Of a DNA stretch of 64,000 nucleotides, positions 7,503-18,478 are shown piece after piece. Under the pieces are notes generated by a model. That model was not told the DNA's origin and made no database searches. It saw nothing but the letters and a program-made list of their open reading frames with translations. The DNA lies in NCBI RefSeq assembly GCF_000359125.1, contig NZ_CAAF010000049.1, positions 50,144 to 114,143 on the forward strand, read 5' to 3'. The position numbers were made by a program, and so were the translations under genes. This DNA comes from Mesorhizobium sp. STM 4661 (GTDB taxonomy: Bacteria; Pseudomonadota; Alphaproteobacteria; Rhizobiales; Rhizobiaceae). Position 1 is the first letter of the stretch; each line of letters opens with the position of its first letter.

Positions 7503-8741
7503 TCAGAAGCCCACGGTGAGCGCTTCCAGCCCATGAAAATGATAGCTGTCGCGCAAGCGCGGCTCCTCGGCAAGATGGAGCCGCGGCTGCCGCTCGAACA
7601 AGGTCCTCAGCGACACCTGCAATTCGAGCCGGGCCAGCGGCGCGCCGATGCAAAAATGGATGCCGGCGCCGAACGACAAATTCTTCTGGTCGGCACGGCC
7701 GGGCCGGAAAGCAGCGGGTTCGGCAAAGGCCCTGGGATCATGATTGGCCATGCCGAGCAACAGGCCGATCATTTCGCCCGGCCGCACGGTAATCCCCGGC
7801 GCGGCCTCGATCTCCTCATAGGCATAGCGCAGGAACATGTGCAGCGGCGCGTCGAAGCGCAGGCATTCTTCGACAGTTGCGGCGGTTGCTTCCGACGAGG
7901 TGAAGAAGCGGTGGGGGTCGCCACCTTGCGCCAGGATCGAGCGCACGGCATTGCCGGTCTGGTGGACGGTTGCCTCATGGCCGGCATTGAGCAGCAAGAT
8001 CGCCGAGGACACCAACTCGTCCTCCGAAAGCCTCTGGCCGTCCTCCTGTGCCGCGATCAGCAGCGACAGCAGATCGTCGCCGGGTTGCTTGCGCCGCTCA
8101 GTGACATAGCCGCGCAGAAAGTCGGAAAAATCCCGTGCGGCGCGATTGGCTGTCTCTTCCGTCTCGCGCGTGCGGCCATGCATGTACATGGCCACCATCC
8201 GGTGCGACCAGTCGAGCAGTTGCGGTCCCATCGCGACGGGAACGCCGAGCATTTCGGCAATGATGGTGATCGGCAAGGGCGAGGCGAAGGCAGGCAGCAG
8301 GTCGACCTGGCCCGGCTCGAAACGGTCGATCAGCTCGTCGGCCAGCGCCTCGACACGCGGCCTGAGACGCTCGACCTGGCGCGAGACGAAGGCGCGGTTG
8401 ACCAGCATCCTCAGCCGCGTGTGCACGGGCGGCTCCAACTCAAGCATCGAATTGGCCTCGATGCCGTCGAAGGCGGTGAGATGCGAGCGGTCCTGGTCGA
8501 TGCCGCGGCTGTCGGGGATGCCGGCCGGGTTCTGGCGCCCGAAGCGGCGGTCGCGCAGCAGCCGGCTGACGTCATCGAAGCCGCCAAAGCACCAGAAGCC
8601 ATAGTTCTCCCAGAAGAAGGCGCTGGATGCGCCGTGCAGGAAGGCATAGGCCTCGTAAGGATTTTGAACGAAGGCCGGCTCGTGCGGGTCGAGGCGCAGA
8701 CGCCGCGTGGCGGGATCGAAAACGAGATAGTCTGGCATCAT
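7503..8741 (-). CDS. Cytochrome P450
   Basis: A soluble bacterial class I P450 of about 412 aa. The I-helix oxygen-activating motif AGHEATVHQT, the K-helix ExxR in EECLRFDAP and the heme-thiolate loop FGAGIHFCIGAPLAR (cysteine ligand) are all present and in order. It needs a ferredoxin and reductase, not seen nearby. Starts are possible at 8759, 8741 or 8738; I prefer 8741, since AAGG lies just before it and the 8759 start sits inside a palindromic repeat. It forms an apparent operon with the solute-binding-like gene; the substrate is unknown. Confidence 0.9.
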   Translation of the reverse strand: MMPDYLVFDPATRRLRLDPHEPAFVQNPYEAYAFLHGASSAFFWENYGFWCFGGFDDVSRLLRDRRFGRQNPAGIPDSRGIDQDRSHLTAFDGIEANSMLELEPPVHTRLRMLVNRAFVSRQVERLRPRVEALADELIDRFEPGQVDLLPAFASPLPITIIAEMLGVPVAMGPQLLDWSHRMVAMYMHGRTRETEETANRAARDFSDFLRGYVTERRKQPGDDLLSLLIAAQEDGQRLSEDELVSSAILLLNAGHEATVHQTGNAVRSILAQGGDPHRFFTSSEATAATVEECLRFDAPLHMFLRYAYEEIEAAPGITVRPGEMIGLLLGMANHDPRAFAEPAAFRPGRADQKNLSFGAGIHFCIGAPLARLELQVSLRTLFERQPRLHLAEEPRLRDSYHFHGLEALTVGF

Positions 8742-8753
8742 CCTTGACCAATA

Positions 8754-8801
8754 GCGCATGACCCCGAAAACCGGAATCGGTTTTCGGAAAGGATCATGCG
8801 C
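8754..8801. repeat. Dispersed palindrome, copy A
   Basis: GCGCATGA (8754-8761) and TCATGCGC (8794-8801) bracket a centre with CCCGAAAACCGG facing CGGTTTTCGG. The same design recurs at 26928-26976, 54826-54870 and 57648-57697. It lies between the P450 and decarboxylase genes. Confidence 0.8.
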
Positions 8802-8835
8802 AGATTCTAATTGTTAGAGCGTCCTTTGCGGCGGC

Positions 8836-10215
8836 TCAGCGATTGAGCTCGTCGGCGGCGGCAATGACTTCGGACACAATCGCCCGCACATCGTCTGTCG
8901 TGGTCCGGTGATTGACGAAACACGCCCGCAGCGCGAATTGGCCGTTGATCGTCGCATTCGACAGATACACCCGGCCGCGCGCAATCACGCGTCGCAAAAT
9001 CGCTTGATTGTCTTTCGAGCGGTGGCGGAAACAGACCGCGCTCAAGGGAACGGGCGCAAGCAGTTCCATCTCGGGATGTGAGGAAATCATGCCAGCCAGC
9101 ATCTGCGCATGGCGGAGATCGCGCGCGATGGCGTCGCGAAAGGCACGCCGTCCGTGATATTGTAGCGACATCCAGAGCTTCAGGGCACGGAAACGTCGCG
9201 ACAGCTCGATCGATTCCTCGAAAAAAGCAAAAGCTTCCTCCGGGTCCTGGCTGAATATCTTCACATAGTCGCCACTGTGCGAAAAAGCTGCCTGCGCGAT
9301 GCTTTGATCGCGATAGAGCAGGCAACCGCAATCGAGCGGCTGATACAGCCATTTGTGCGCGTCGAGCGACAGCGAATCCGCCAAGGACAATCCCTGGAAT
9401 TTCTCCGGCACCGCCAGGGCCGCCAATCCTCCATAGGCGCCGTCGACATGCAGCCACAGCGCTTCCCTCCGGGCAATGTCCGCAATGTCTACGAGGGGAT
9501 CGATCGCTCCGGTGGCGACCGCACCGACAGTGGCCACGATGGCGATGGGCGTATGTCCTGACCTTCGGTCGTCGGCAATGGCGGCCTCGAGCGCGCCCGT
9601 CCGCATCCGGAGCTCGTCGTCGACCGGGATCAAGCGAAGGTTCTTTCTGCCGATGCCCAGCAGCGCGACGGCCTTCGGAATGGACATATGCACCTGCTCC
9701 GAGGCGTAGATCACACCGGGCCGTGCGCCCGTTTCGTTGGCAGGGAGCTTGGCTTCGCGTGCCATCGCCAGTGCCATGAGGTTCGCCGTCGAGCCGCCGC
9801 CGCACAGGCTGCCGGTGAATCCGGCACAGCCGACCGCTTGCGCCAGCCATCCGATGACGGCTCGCTCGATCGACGTCGCCGCCGGAGCGGACCGCCACGA
9901 CGTGACATTCTGATTGAGCACCGCGGCGAGCAATTCTCCGAGCGCAGCCACCGGTTCGCCTGAACCGACAACGTAGCCGAAGAATCTCCCGGTGGAAGGC
10001 CGCGCATGCTCGGTGACCAACTTGAAGTCCTGGAAGACATCACGACCCCGCCCATCCTCCGGCCAAGGCCGCGAGAAAAGCTCCTTCGTCTGTCTGGCGC
10101 TGGTCGAAGGATAGGCCGGGCGGTCCTCAAGCGACGTCCAGTAGCCTTTGGCGAGACTGAGCGCGTCGTCCGCCAAGTCTGACAGGTCCTGATTGGAGAT
10201 TTCCAGTTCGCGCAT
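8836..10215 (-). CDS. Pyridoxal-dependent (group II) decarboxylase
   Basis: A 459-aa fold-type I PLP enzyme of the aromatic-L-amino-acid/glutamate decarboxylase group. The substrate-side CGGGSTANLMALAMARE, the aspartate in WLHVDGAYGG and the PLP lysine in LSLDAHKWLYQPLDCG (about residues 295-310) are all conserved. Members decarboxylate amino acids such as tyrosine, tryptophan, DOPA or histidine, and some have turned into aldehyde synthases. The exact substrate is not visible. The gene stands alone between a palindrome and a short gap, upstream of and co-directional with the P450. Confidence 0.9.
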   Translation of the reverse strand: MRELEISNQDLSDLADDALSLAKGYWTSLEDRPAYPSTSARQTKELFSRPWPEDGRGRDVFQDFKLVTEHARPSTGRFFGYVVGSGEPVAALGELLAAVLNQNVTSWRSAPAATSIERAVIGWLAQAVGCAGFTGSLCGGGSTANLMALAMAREAKLPANETGARPGVIYASEQVHMSIPKAVALLGIGRKNLRLIPVDDELRMRTGALEAAIADDRRSGHTPIAIVATVGAVATGAIDPLVDIADIARREALWLHVDGAYGGLAALAVPEKFQGLSLADSLSLDAHKWLYQPLDCGCLLYRDQSIAQAAFSHSGDYVKIFSQDPEEAFAFFEESIELSRRFRALKLWMSLQYHGRRAFRDAIARDLRHAQMLAGMISSHPEMELLAPVPLSAVCFRHRSKDNQAILRRVIARGRVYLSNATINGQFALRACFVNHRTTTDDVRAIVSEVIAAADELNR

Positions 10216-10319
10216 GCCTTCAACCCAACGGAAGCTTCGCTGCGAAGCAGGCTATTCTCCTGGTTGAAGTCCAGCAATCCGCATTGTTGGATGCATTGTG
10301 GATGCTATCGGTATGCGCT

Positions 10320-10909
10320 CTAATACCGGCAATGCCGTGGGATATGCACCCGCCGCCAACTGGTCGAGCCTTCCTGCACCATCACCCGGCGCGCCACCCT
10401 CTGGTATGACGGCGCGATCTCAGTGATGCGCCGCCGCTCCGGTCGCACCAGCACTTCACGGGCAACGCTCTCATATTCGGCTGGGAGGACAACCCGTCGG
10501 GTGCGCTCGGGTTCAACGACGACTGTTTCGGCGACACGCGCGTAGCGGGCCTTGCGCCAGACCTTGCACAGCACCTTGCGGCCGTGGATGACGCGCCATT
10601 CCCAGGCATAGCCGCCATCGTCGACCTTGACCGTGAGGTGGACGGTGCGGGTGATGGCTGGAACGACCTCATAGGTGACGCGGGGCGGTGCGATCTGCTC
10701 GACGCGCTCAACCGTGCCATAAATCGGCGGGTCGTAGTCGACCACCTGGCCGCCGGGGCTTACCAGCACATTTTCATGGACGGTATCGTAGACGGCCGGC
10801 CTGTTGACCGGCTGATAGCATTCGACGGCGCGGCCACCGGCCGCCGTTTCCGACATTGTGCCGAGCATGGTCAGGCCGGCAATGGCGAAGGAAGAAGCTT
10901 CCTGGTCAT
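10320..10909 (-). CDS. Secreted hypothetical protein with frameshifted signal peptide
   Basis: The long frame (10320-10868) gives a 182-aa basic protein rich in V-E-R-V repeats, of no family I recognise; it ends RRVHIPRHCRY. Its first in-frame ATG lacks a ribosome site. At 10909 a well-placed ATG follows GGGGGAG and encodes MTRKLL, but stops after 12 codons. The long frame upstream of its own ATG reads FAIAGLTMLGTMSETAAGG, a good signal-peptide core. One missing base near 10888-10896 would join the two as MTRKLL-x-FAIAGLTML. A real frameshift or a sequencing error fits better than a late start. Confidence 0.6.
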
Positions 10910-11244
10910 GGCACTCCCCCTGTTTGAACTGCGTGAAGCGGGTTCAACGTTGAATTGTAGGGGAAGCCATATCGGGGGAAAGCGGATTCGCCATATTTCG
11001 TTAAGCGATGCGGTTAAGAAATTGCTACACTGTCCCAGACGTTTGAGACTGGACGGAGCCACCGGCATTGGCGCCGGGCTAGCCTTGCACGGAAACCTTG
11101 ATTCCACTTAACCAGGTGGCTAGGAGAGGCGGCCTTGCGCTAGGGTGAGCCGGCATCCTATTTACATCCTAACGATCCAGAACCGATTCTGCCCGACTTG
11201 CTCATCTCCGGCGCCGGAATCCCACCTTCAATAAGGGATAGTCC
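10910..11244. other. Gene-free region between the secreted protein and clpP
   Basis: This stretch of about 330 bases holds the ribosome site of the leftward gene, a perfect 12-base palindrome TTCAACGTTGAA (10943-10954) of unknown role, and the candidate heat-shock promoter of clpP (11134-11163). I see no coding sequence or RNA gene in it. Confidence 0.6.
11134..11163 (+). promoter_or_regulatory. Candidate heat-shock (RpoH-type) promoter of clpP
   Basis: CTTGCG (11134-11139), 17 bases, then CCTATTT (11157-11163). This resembles the alphaproteobacterial RpoH pattern (CTTGAA-like -35 with a CC-rich -10) and would start transcription near 11170, 75 bases before clpP. clpP is a common RpoH target. 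The match is partial, so this is an inference. Confidence 0.4.
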
Positions 11245-11874
11245 ATGAAGAACCCCGTCGAAACCTACATGAACCTCGTTCCGATGGTGGTCGAACAGAC
11301 CAATCGTGGCGAGCGGGCCTACGACATTTTCTCTCGGCTGCTCAAGGAGCGCATCATCTTCATCACCGGCCCGGTCGAGGACGGCATGGCGACGCTGGTT
11401 TGCGCGCAGCTGTTGTTCCTGGAGGCGGAGAATCCGAAGAAGGAGATCAATCTCTACATCAATTCACCCGGCGGCGTCGTCACCTCGGGCATGGCGATCT
11501 ACGACACCATGCAGTTCATCAAGCCGGCGGTGTCGACGCTGTGCATCGGCCAGGCGGCCTCGATGGGCTCGCTGCTCTTGACCGCGGGCGAGAAGGGCAT
11601 GCGCTTCGCCACGCCGAATGCCCGCATCATGGTCCACCAGCCTTCCGGTGGCTTCCAGGGCCAGGCTTCCGACATCGAGCGCCACGCCCAGGACATCATC
11701 AAGCTGAAGCGCCGCCTCAACGAGGTCTACGTCAAGCACACCGGCAAGAGCTACGAGGAGATCGAGAAGACGCTGGACCGCGACCACTTCATGACCGCTG
11801 ACGAGGCCAGGGATTTCGGCCTCATCGACAAGGTCATTTCGTCGCGCGAGCCGGCTGAGGTTGCCGCCGCATAG
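11245..11874 (+). CDS. clpP: ATP-dependent Clp protease proteolytic subunit
   Basis: A 209-aa serine peptidase (S14) forming the double-heptamer chamber that degrades proteins delivered by ClpX or ClpA. The triad is visible: serine in [11 protein letters not shown], histidine in [11 protein letters not shown], and aspartate in the [11 protein letters not shown] region. The N-terminus [30 protein letters not shown] is of the usual alphaproteobacterial type, quoted here only to note its first motif VPMVVEQT. clpX follows after 294 bases and lon after that, a conserved order. Confidence 0.97.
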   Translation: MKNPVETYMNLVPMVVEQTNRGERAYDIFSRLLKERIIFITGPVEDGMATLVCAQLLFLEAENPKKEINLYINSPGGVVTSGMAIYDTMQFIKPAVSTLCIGQAASMGSLLLTAGEKGMRFATPNARIMVHQPSGGFQGQASDIERHAQDIIKLKRRLNEVYVKHTGKSYEEIEKTLDRDHFMTADEARDFGLIDKVISSREPAEVAAA

Positions 11875-12168
11875 GGCCGAGTGGCAGTGGGATGGCGGGA
11901 TAACGCGCTTTTGGCGCGGCTTGCGGCATTTCGGCCACAATTGGCTGTTCCCTCGACGAGGACGATTGCCTACGTTAAGCCTATGTTGATTTTCGACGGC
12001 TTAGCTTTGTGTGGGGTTGCTGCGAATCATTGCCACGTTTTCTGATTTGTGTTTCGTACGGGATGCGTTGCGGGAGCCGGGACACTGGCGGCGGCGATTT
12101 TCCGCGATAGATTGAATATGCGCCCTTTCAACCAGACCATCGGCGGGCGGCCATGAAAGGACATGAAA

Positions 12169-13443
<1,275 letters not shown>

Positions 13444-13468
13444 CGTGAGCCGGCAATGGAATTTCTCG

Positions 13469-13495
13469 AAACGGCGCCGTGAGGCGCCGTTTTGC
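13469..13495 (+). terminator. Intrinsic terminator after clpX
   Basis: AACGGCGCC (13470-13478) pairs with GGCGCCGTT (13483-13491) around GTGA, followed by TTTGCTGT. This is a strong 9-bp stem placed 27 bases after the clpX stop codon. Confidence 0.85.
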
Positions 13496-13548
13496 TGTAG
13501 CGGCCGTTTTGTTGCGCCGACGGAGTGGATGAACGGACAGTGTTTGCT

Positions 13549-13577
13549 CTTGATCTTTGGCTCTCGTGCCTCCAACT
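13549..13577 (+). promoter_or_regulatory. Candidate heat-shock promoter of lon
   Basis: CTTGAT (13549-13554), 17 bases, then CCAACT (13572-13577). It has the same spacing as the candidate before clpP and resembles the RpoH pattern. Transcription would start near 13585, leaving a leader of about 130 bases. The call is tentative. Confidence 0.35.
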
Positions 13578-13713
13578 AACACCAGAAGGCCGTGGTGCCG
13601 AATTCTGTGCTGTAAAACTCCCGTCACAAACGGTGGTAGGCGGAACGATCCTCGGTCGTTAAGATGAGATTCGCGGTTGGCCGATTGGCGGCCGCGACAT
13701 GAAAGGTTGGACA

Positions 13714-16125
13714 ATGGCCAAAGTATCAAAGGCTCCCAGCGACGGCGTCTTCGCAGTCCTCCCGCTGCGCGACATCGTGGTGTTCCCGCACATGATCGTT
13801 CCGCTCTTTGTCGGGCGTGAAAAATCGATCAAGGCGCTGGAAGAGGTGATGGGTCAGGAAAAGCAGATCCTGCTTGCGACCCAGATGAATGCCGCCGATG
13901 ACGATCCCGAGCCCGATGCCATCTTCGACATCGGCACGCTCGCCAACGTGCTGCAATTGCTGAAGCTGCCGGACGGCACCGTCAAGGTGCTGGTCGAAGG
14001 TGCTTCGCGTGCGAAAATCGTCTCCTTCACCGACCGTCCTGACTTCCACGAGGCCCGCGCCTCGGCGCTGGTCGAACCGGAGGAGGAAGAGGTCGAGGTA
14101 GAGGCGCTGGCCCGTTCGGTCGTCACCGACTTCGAGAACTACGTCAAGCTGAACAAGAAGATCTCGCCCGAAGTGGTGGGCGCCGCCAGCCAGATCGACG
14201 ACTATTCCAAGCTCGCCGACACGGTTGCCTCGCATCTTGCCATCAAGATCCCCGAGAAGCAGGAGATGCTGGCCACGCTCTCGGTCAAGGAGCGGCTGGA
14301 AAAGGCGATGGGCTTCATGGAAGCCGAGATCTCCGTCCTGCAGGTGGAGAAGCGTATCCGCAGCAGAGTCAAGCGCCAGATGGAGAAGACGCAGCGCGAA
14401 TATTACCTCAACGAACAGATGAAGGCGATCCAGAAGGAGCTCGGCGAGGGCGAGGACGGCCGCGACGAGGCCGCCGAGATCGAGGCGCGCATCAAGAAGA
14501 CCAAGCTCTCCAAGGAGGCCCGCGAAAAGGCGGAAGCCGAATTGAAGAAGCTGAGGACGATGTCGCCGATGTCGGCTGAATCGACCGTCGTGCGCAACTA
14601 TCTCGACTGGATCCTGTCGATACCGTGGGGCAAGAACTCCAAGGTCAAGCAGGACCTGGCCTTCGCGCAGAACGTGCTCGACACCGACCATTTCGGCCTC
14701 GACAAGGTCAAGGACCGCATCGTCGAATACCTTGCCGTGCAAAGCCGCCAGAAGAAGCTGAAGGGGCCGATCCTGTGCCTCGTCGGACCTCCCGGCGTCG
14801 GCAAGACCTCGCTCGGCAAGTCGATCGCCAAGGCGACCGGCCGCGAGTTCATCCGCATGGCGCTGGGCGGCGTGCGCGACGAGGCCGAGATCCGTGGTCA
14901 CCGGCGTACCTATATCGGCTCGATGCCCGGCAAGGTCATCCAGTCGATGAAGAAGGCCAAGAAATCCAACCCGCTCTTCCTGCTCGACGAGATCGACAAG
15001 ATGGGCCAGGATTTCCGCGGCGATCCGTCGTCGGCCTTGCTCGAGGTGCTCGATCCCGAACAGAACTCGACGTTCATGGACCACTATCTCGAGGTCGAAT
15101 ACGACCTGTCGAGCGTGATGTTCGTGACGACGGCGAATACGCTGAACATCCCTGCGCCCCTGATGGACCGCATGGAGATCATCCGTATCGCCGGCTACAC
15201 GGAAGACGAGAAGATCGAGATCGCCAAGCGTCACCTGATGCCCAAGGTGATCCGCGATCACGCGCTGCAGCCGAAGGAGTTTTCCGTCGGCGAGGACGCG
15301 ATCCGCGGCATCATCCAGACCTACACCCGTGAAGCGGGCGTGCGGAGCCTGGAGCGCGAGCTGATGAAGCTCGGCCGCAAGGCGGTGACCGAGATCCTGA
15401 AGACGAAGAAGAAGACGATCAACATCACGGCGGACAATCTCGCCGATTATCTCGGTGTTCCACGCTTCCGCTTCGGCCAGGTCGAGGCCGACGATCAGGT
15501 CGGTGTCGTCACCGGACTTGCCTGGACGGAAGTCGGCGGCGAGCTGCTGACGGTCGAAGGCGTCATGATGCCCGGCAAGGGCCGCATGACGGTGACCGGC
15601 AATTTGCGCGACGTGATGAAGGAATCGATCTCGGCGGCGGCTTCCTATGTCCGCTCGCGGGCGCTCGATTTCGGCATCGAGCCGCCGCTCTTCGACAAGC
15701 GCGACATCCACGTCCACGTGCCCGAGGGTGCTACCCCGAAGGACGGACCGTCGGCTGGCGTGGCGATGGCCACCGCGATTGTCTCGGTGCTGACCGGCAT
15801 TCCGGTCAAGGCCGATGTAGCGATGACCGGCGAGATCACGCTGCGCGGCAGGGTGTTGCCGATCGGCGGGTTGAAGGAGAAGCTGCTGGCCGCACTTCGC
15901 GGCGGCATCAAGAAGGTGCTGATCCCGGAAGACAATGCCAAGGATCTGGCGGAGATTCCGGACAACGTGAAGAACGGCATGGAGATCATTCCGGTCGCGC
16001 GGGTCGGTGAGGTACTGCGTCATGCGCTGGTGCGGATGCCGGAGCCGATTGAATGGGTCGAGCCGGTCAATGCGCCGGCTACAGTGGATGCCGGCGACGA
16101 TGCCAGCAAGTCGCTCGCCCATTAG
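13714..16125 (+). CDS. lon: ATP-dependent endopeptidase La
   Basis: An 803-aa bacterial LonA. The N-terminal substrate domain opens [19 protein letters not shown]; a coiled-coil region follows ([18 protein letters not shown]). The AAA+ module has Walker [13 protein letters not shown] and Walker [11 protein letters not shown]. The protease domain has the Ser-Lys dyad in [12 protein letters not shown] and [14 protein letters not shown]. It degrades misfolded and regulatory proteins. ATG 13714 is preferred over 13699 because AAAGG lies 8 bases upstream and MAKVSK is a common start. It has its own upstream terminator-separated region, so it is a separate transcription unit from clpX. Confidence 0.97.
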   Translation: MAKVSKAPSDGVFAVLPLRDIVVFPHMIVPLFVGREKSIKALEEVMGQEKQILLATQMNAADDDPEPDAIFDIGTLANVLQLLKLPDGTVKVLVEGASRAKIVSFTDRPDFHEARASALVEPEEEEVEVEALARSVVTDFENYVKLNKKISPEVVGAASQIDDYSKLADTVASHLAIKIPEKQEMLATLSVKERLEKAMGFMEAEISVLQVEKRIRSRVKRQMEKTQREYYLNEQMKAIQKELGEGEDGRDEAAEIEARIKKTKLSKEAREKAEAELKKLRTMSPMSAESTVVRNYLDWILSIPWGKNSKVKQDLAFAQNVLDTDHFGLDKVKDRIVEYLAVQSRQKKLKGPILCLVGPPGVGKTSLGKSIAKATGREFIRMALGGVRDEAEIRGHRRTYIGSMPGKVIQSMKKAKKSNPLFLLDEIDKMGQDFRGDPSSALLEVLDPEQNSTFMDHYLEVEYDLSSVMFVTTANTLNIPAPLMDRMEIIRIAGYTEDEKIEIAKRHLMPKVIRDHALQPKEFSVGEDAIRGIIQTYTREAGVRSLERELMKLGRKAVTEILKTKKKTINITADNLADYLGVPRFRFGQVEADDQVGVVTGLAWTEVGGELLTVEGVMMPGKGRMTVTGNLRDVMKESISAAASYVRSRALDFGIEPPLFDKRDIHVHVPEGATPKDGPSAGVAMATAIVSVLTGIPVKADVAMTGEITLRGRVLPIGGLKEKLLAALRGGIKKVLIPEDNAKDLAEIPDNVKNGMEIIPVARVGEVLRHALVRMPEPIEWVEPVNAPATVDAGDDASKSLAH

Positions 16126-16176
16126 AAGTCGCTAAAGTTGCATCGCACTTGCTGAAGTTGCAGTGCACAAAGAGAG

Positions 16177-16202
16177 AGCCGGGCCTTGAGCCCGGCTTTT
16201 TC
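16177..16202 (+). terminator. Intrinsic terminator after lon
   Basis: AGCCGGGC (16177-16184) pairs with GCCCGGCT (16190-16197) around CTTGA, followed by a run of Ts. It lies about 50 bases after the lon stop codon. Confidence 0.85.
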
Positions 16203-16207
16203 ATGTG

Positions 16208-16232
16208 AAAAACCCCGGATTTCCGGGCTTTT
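16208..16232. terminator. Second hairpin after lon, possibly bidirectional
   Basis: AAAAACC leads into CCCGG (16214-16218), ATTT and CCGGG (16223-16227), then CTTTTT. The A-run on one side and T-run on the other mean it could stop transcription in either direction. It stands in tandem with the terminator at 16177-16202, upstream of hup. Confidence 0.7.
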
Positions 16233-16342
16233 TCCGCTTTATTTGGCGCTTTTCGACTTGGTTGCCGGATCGCTTCTTTCTAAAGTCCGTTTCCTGCCGG
16301 ATGAGTCGAGTGGTTCCGGTTTTCTCATGGAAGGGAATTTTT

Positions 16343-16615
16343 ATGAACAAGAACGAACTGGTGTCCGCTGTCGCCGATGCCGCGAGTATTTCGAAGGGTG
16401 ACGCGCAGTCGGCGGTGGATGCGGTGTTTTCCGTGATCACCGGCGAACTGAAGAAGGGCGGCGATGTCCGGCTTGTCGGCTTCGGAAATTTCACCGTGTC
16501 AAAACGCGCCGCGTCGACCGGCCGCAATCCTCAGACCGGCGCGGAAGTGAAGATTCCGGCGCGCACCGTGCCGAAGTTTTCGGCCGGCAAGGGTCTCAAG
16601 GACGCGGTCAATTAA
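16343..16615 (+). CDS. hupB: HU family DNA-binding protein
   Basis: At 90 aa this is a typical HU histone-like protein that bends and compacts DNA as a dimer. It starts MNKNELVSAVADAA, has the core FGNFTVSKRAA and the DNA-binding arm RNPQTGAEVKIPARTVPKF, and ends KDAVN. The upstream ribosome site is AAGGGAA. A terminator lies on each side, so it is a monocistronic gene. The lon-hup order is conserved in many proteobacteria. Confidence 0.95.
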   Translation: MNKNELVSAVADAASISKGDAQSAVDAVFSVITGELKKGGDVRLVGFGNFTVSKRAASTGRNPQTGAEVKIPARTVPKFSAGKGLKDAVN

Positions 16616-16636
16616 GCCCCTTTCTTTCAAGATCAG

Positions 16637-16666
16637 AAAAGCCGGGCTTGCCCGGCTTTTCTTTTG
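16637..16666 (+). terminator. Intrinsic terminator after hup
   Basis: AAAAGCCGGGC (16637-16647) pairs with GCCCGGCTTTT (16650-16660) around TT, followed by CTTTTG. It is a strong stem 22 bases after the hup stop and may also serve the convergent reductase gene. Confidence 0.88.
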
Positions 16667-16694
16667 TATTGGGGACCTTTGATGGGACCGGCTT

Positions 16695-17717
16695 TCAAGC
16701 CGTCGGCGCGTCGGCGCGCATGAGGCCTTCCTTTTTGAGATCGGCCCAGAGTGCCTTGGGCAGCTTGGCGTCGAGCAGCGAGCGGTTGCTTTCGACCTCG
16801 CTCGGCCGTTGGCCGCCGGGGATCACTGACACGACCGAAGGGTGCAGCAGCGGAAATTGCAGCGCCGCCTCGATCAGCCGCACGCCATGGCGTTTGCAGA
16901 CGGCCTCGATGAGCGTGACGCGCTCGATGATGTGCCGCGGCGCTTCGGAATAGTTGTAGAAGGCGCCGGGCTTTGGCCCGCTTGCCAGGATGCCTGAATT
17001 ATACGGGCCGCCGAGAACAATGCCGATGCCGCGCTTCTGGCACAGCGGCAGGAAAGACCGCAGCGCCTCTTGCTCCAGCAGCGTATAGCGCCCGGCAAGC
17101 AGGAAAAGATCGAAATCGCCGCGCTCGGCCAGCGTCTGGGCAACCGGCCATTCGTTGATGCCGCCGCCGAACGCCTTGATGACGCCCTGGTCGCGCAGCG
17201 AAAGCAGTCCGTAGTAGCCCGAGCGCAGGAACTCCTCGATGCGCTGGTCCGAGGCTTCCTTGCTGCCATGGGTGAAGATGTCGACGTCATGCACGAACAG
17301 AATGTCGATGCGGTCGACGCCGAGACGTTCCAGCGAGGCTTCGAAGGAGCGCATGACGCCGTCATAGCTGTAGTCGTAGACCTCCCGGCGCGACGGCGTG
17401 TCGAAGAATTTGCCGATGCCGGTGCGGTGTTCGGGCGGGCTGGCGCGCATGATGCGCCCGACCTTGCTCGACAGCACGTAGTCGTCGCGCTCTTTCGAGC
17501 GCAGGAAAGGATTGAGCCGCGTTTCCGACAGGCCGAGCCCGTAGAGCGGCGCGGTGTCGTAGTAGCGGCAGCCGACCTTCCACGCGGCTTCCAGCGTGGC
17601 ATTGGCATCCTCGTCGGAGACGGCGCGGTAGAGATTGCCGAGCGGCGCCGTGCCGAAGCCGAGTTCCGTGAAATCGATGCCGCCATTGCCGATGCGGTCG
17701 AAATGCCGTGTCCTCAT
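16695..17717 (-). CDS. Aldo/keto reductase, D-threo-aldose/L-fucose dehydrogenase-like
   Basis: A 340-aa AKR. The catalytic tetrad can be placed: Asp and Tyr in YYDTAPLYG, Lys in VLSSKVGR and His in ILFVHDVD. The start FTELGFGTAPLGNLYR and the C-terminal FPLLHPSVVSVIPG fit the D-threo-aldose 1-dehydrogenase (L-fucose/L-galactose dehydrogenase) branch. Such enzymes oxidise C1 of aldoses to lactones with NAD(P). This fits the adjacent sugar locus (SIS, FucU-like mutarotase, ribokinase), although it is transcribed away from it. Confidence 0.87.
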   Translation of the reverse strand: MRTRHFDRIGNGGIDFTELGFGTAPLGNLYRAVSDEDANATLEAAWKVGCRYYDTAPLYGLGLSETRLNPFLRSKERDDYVLSSKVGRIMRASPPEHRTGIGKFFDTPSRREVYDYSYDGVMRSFEASLERLGVDRIDILFVHDVDIFTHGSKEASDQRIEEFLRSGYYGLLSLRDQGVIKAFGGGINEWPVAQTLAERGDFDLFLLAGRYTLLEQEALRSFLPLCQKRGIGIVLGGPYNSGILASGPKPGAFYNYSEAPRHIIERVTLIEAVCKRHGVRLIEAALQFPLLHPSVVSVIPGGQRPSEVESNRSLLDAKLPKALWADLKKEGLMRADAPTA

Positions 17718-17905
17718 GTCCTTGCCGTTTCCTAGGTTGATTTGTCTGACATGACACTATCACGCCCGTGGCACAGCAAAAGCGCGCAGCGCCGTTGGAC
17801 ACGGATTTTCGCGGTGATAGCATGAATAAAAACAAGCTGTTCGGGGGAAAAAATGATCAGACAATCCAGACCTTTTTCGGCCTCCGGCAGACTGGCGGAA
17901 CCGTC

Positions 17906-18472
17906 ATGACACACGCCGGCACCGATCTGTTCAAAATTGCGCTGAACGAGCTTGGCGGCGTGCTGGAGCGAGTGGATGAAAGCCGCATCGACGCCGCCTG
18001 CGCCATGCTGGCCGACGCGCAAAAGATCGCCGTCCATGGCTGCGGCCGCGAGGCCTTGCAGGTCAAGGGTTTCGCCATGCGGCTCTACCATCTCGGCTTG
18101 CCGGTCTCGGTGGTCGGCGACATGAGCACGCCGCCGCTCGCGGCGGGCGACGTCTTTCTCGTCAGTTCCGGGCCGGGCGAGACCTCGACCGTGCTCACCC
18201 TGATGCGGGTCGCCCGCGAGGCGGGTGCGACCGTCCTGCTGCTGACCGCCCAGACCGGGAGCAGTGCGGCAACGCTTGCCGACTTCACCTTGCTCATTCC
18301 GGCGCAGACGATGGCCGACGACCAGGGTCCGGAAAAGACATCCGTCCTGCCGATGGGCTCGGTATTCGAAGGCGCACTGTTCCTGCTGTTCGAGGTGATG
18401 GTGCTGAAACTCAGGACAATCACCGGCATGTCGTCCGAAGCGATGCGCGCCCGTCACACCAATATGGAGTAG
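17906..18472 (+). CDS. SIS domain sugar-phosphate isomerase, 3-hexulose-6-phosphate isomerase-like
   Basis: The 188-aa product is a single SIS domain: KIAVHGCGREALQVKGFAMR (about residues 35-54), SSGPGETSTV (the phosphate-binding serine loop) and a C-terminal helix ending RHTNME. Length and motifs resemble 6-phospho-3-hexuloisomerase. The ATG at 17906 gives this normal length; upstream in-frame ATGs at 17768 and 17822 have no ribosome site and would add an unrelated tail. The creatininase-family gene starts 7 bases after its stop. Substrate is inferred only as a phosphosugar. Confidence 0.83.
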   Translation: MTHAGTDLFKIALNELGGVLERVDESRIDAACAMLADAQKIAVHGCGREALQVKGFAMRLYHLGLPVSVVGDMSTPPLAAGDVFLVSSGPGETSTVLTLMRVAREAGATVLLLTAQTGSSAATLADFTLLIPAQTMADDQGPEKTSVLPMGSVFEGALFLLFEVMVLKLRTITGMSSEAMRARHTNME

Positions 18473-18478
18473 GCGCCC

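Noticed and set aside
13726..16122. 798-residue open frame opposite lon
   Set aside because: It is the antisense shadow of a high-G+C gene; composition is His/Arg/Leu-rich with no domain, while the forward frame is a complete Lon.
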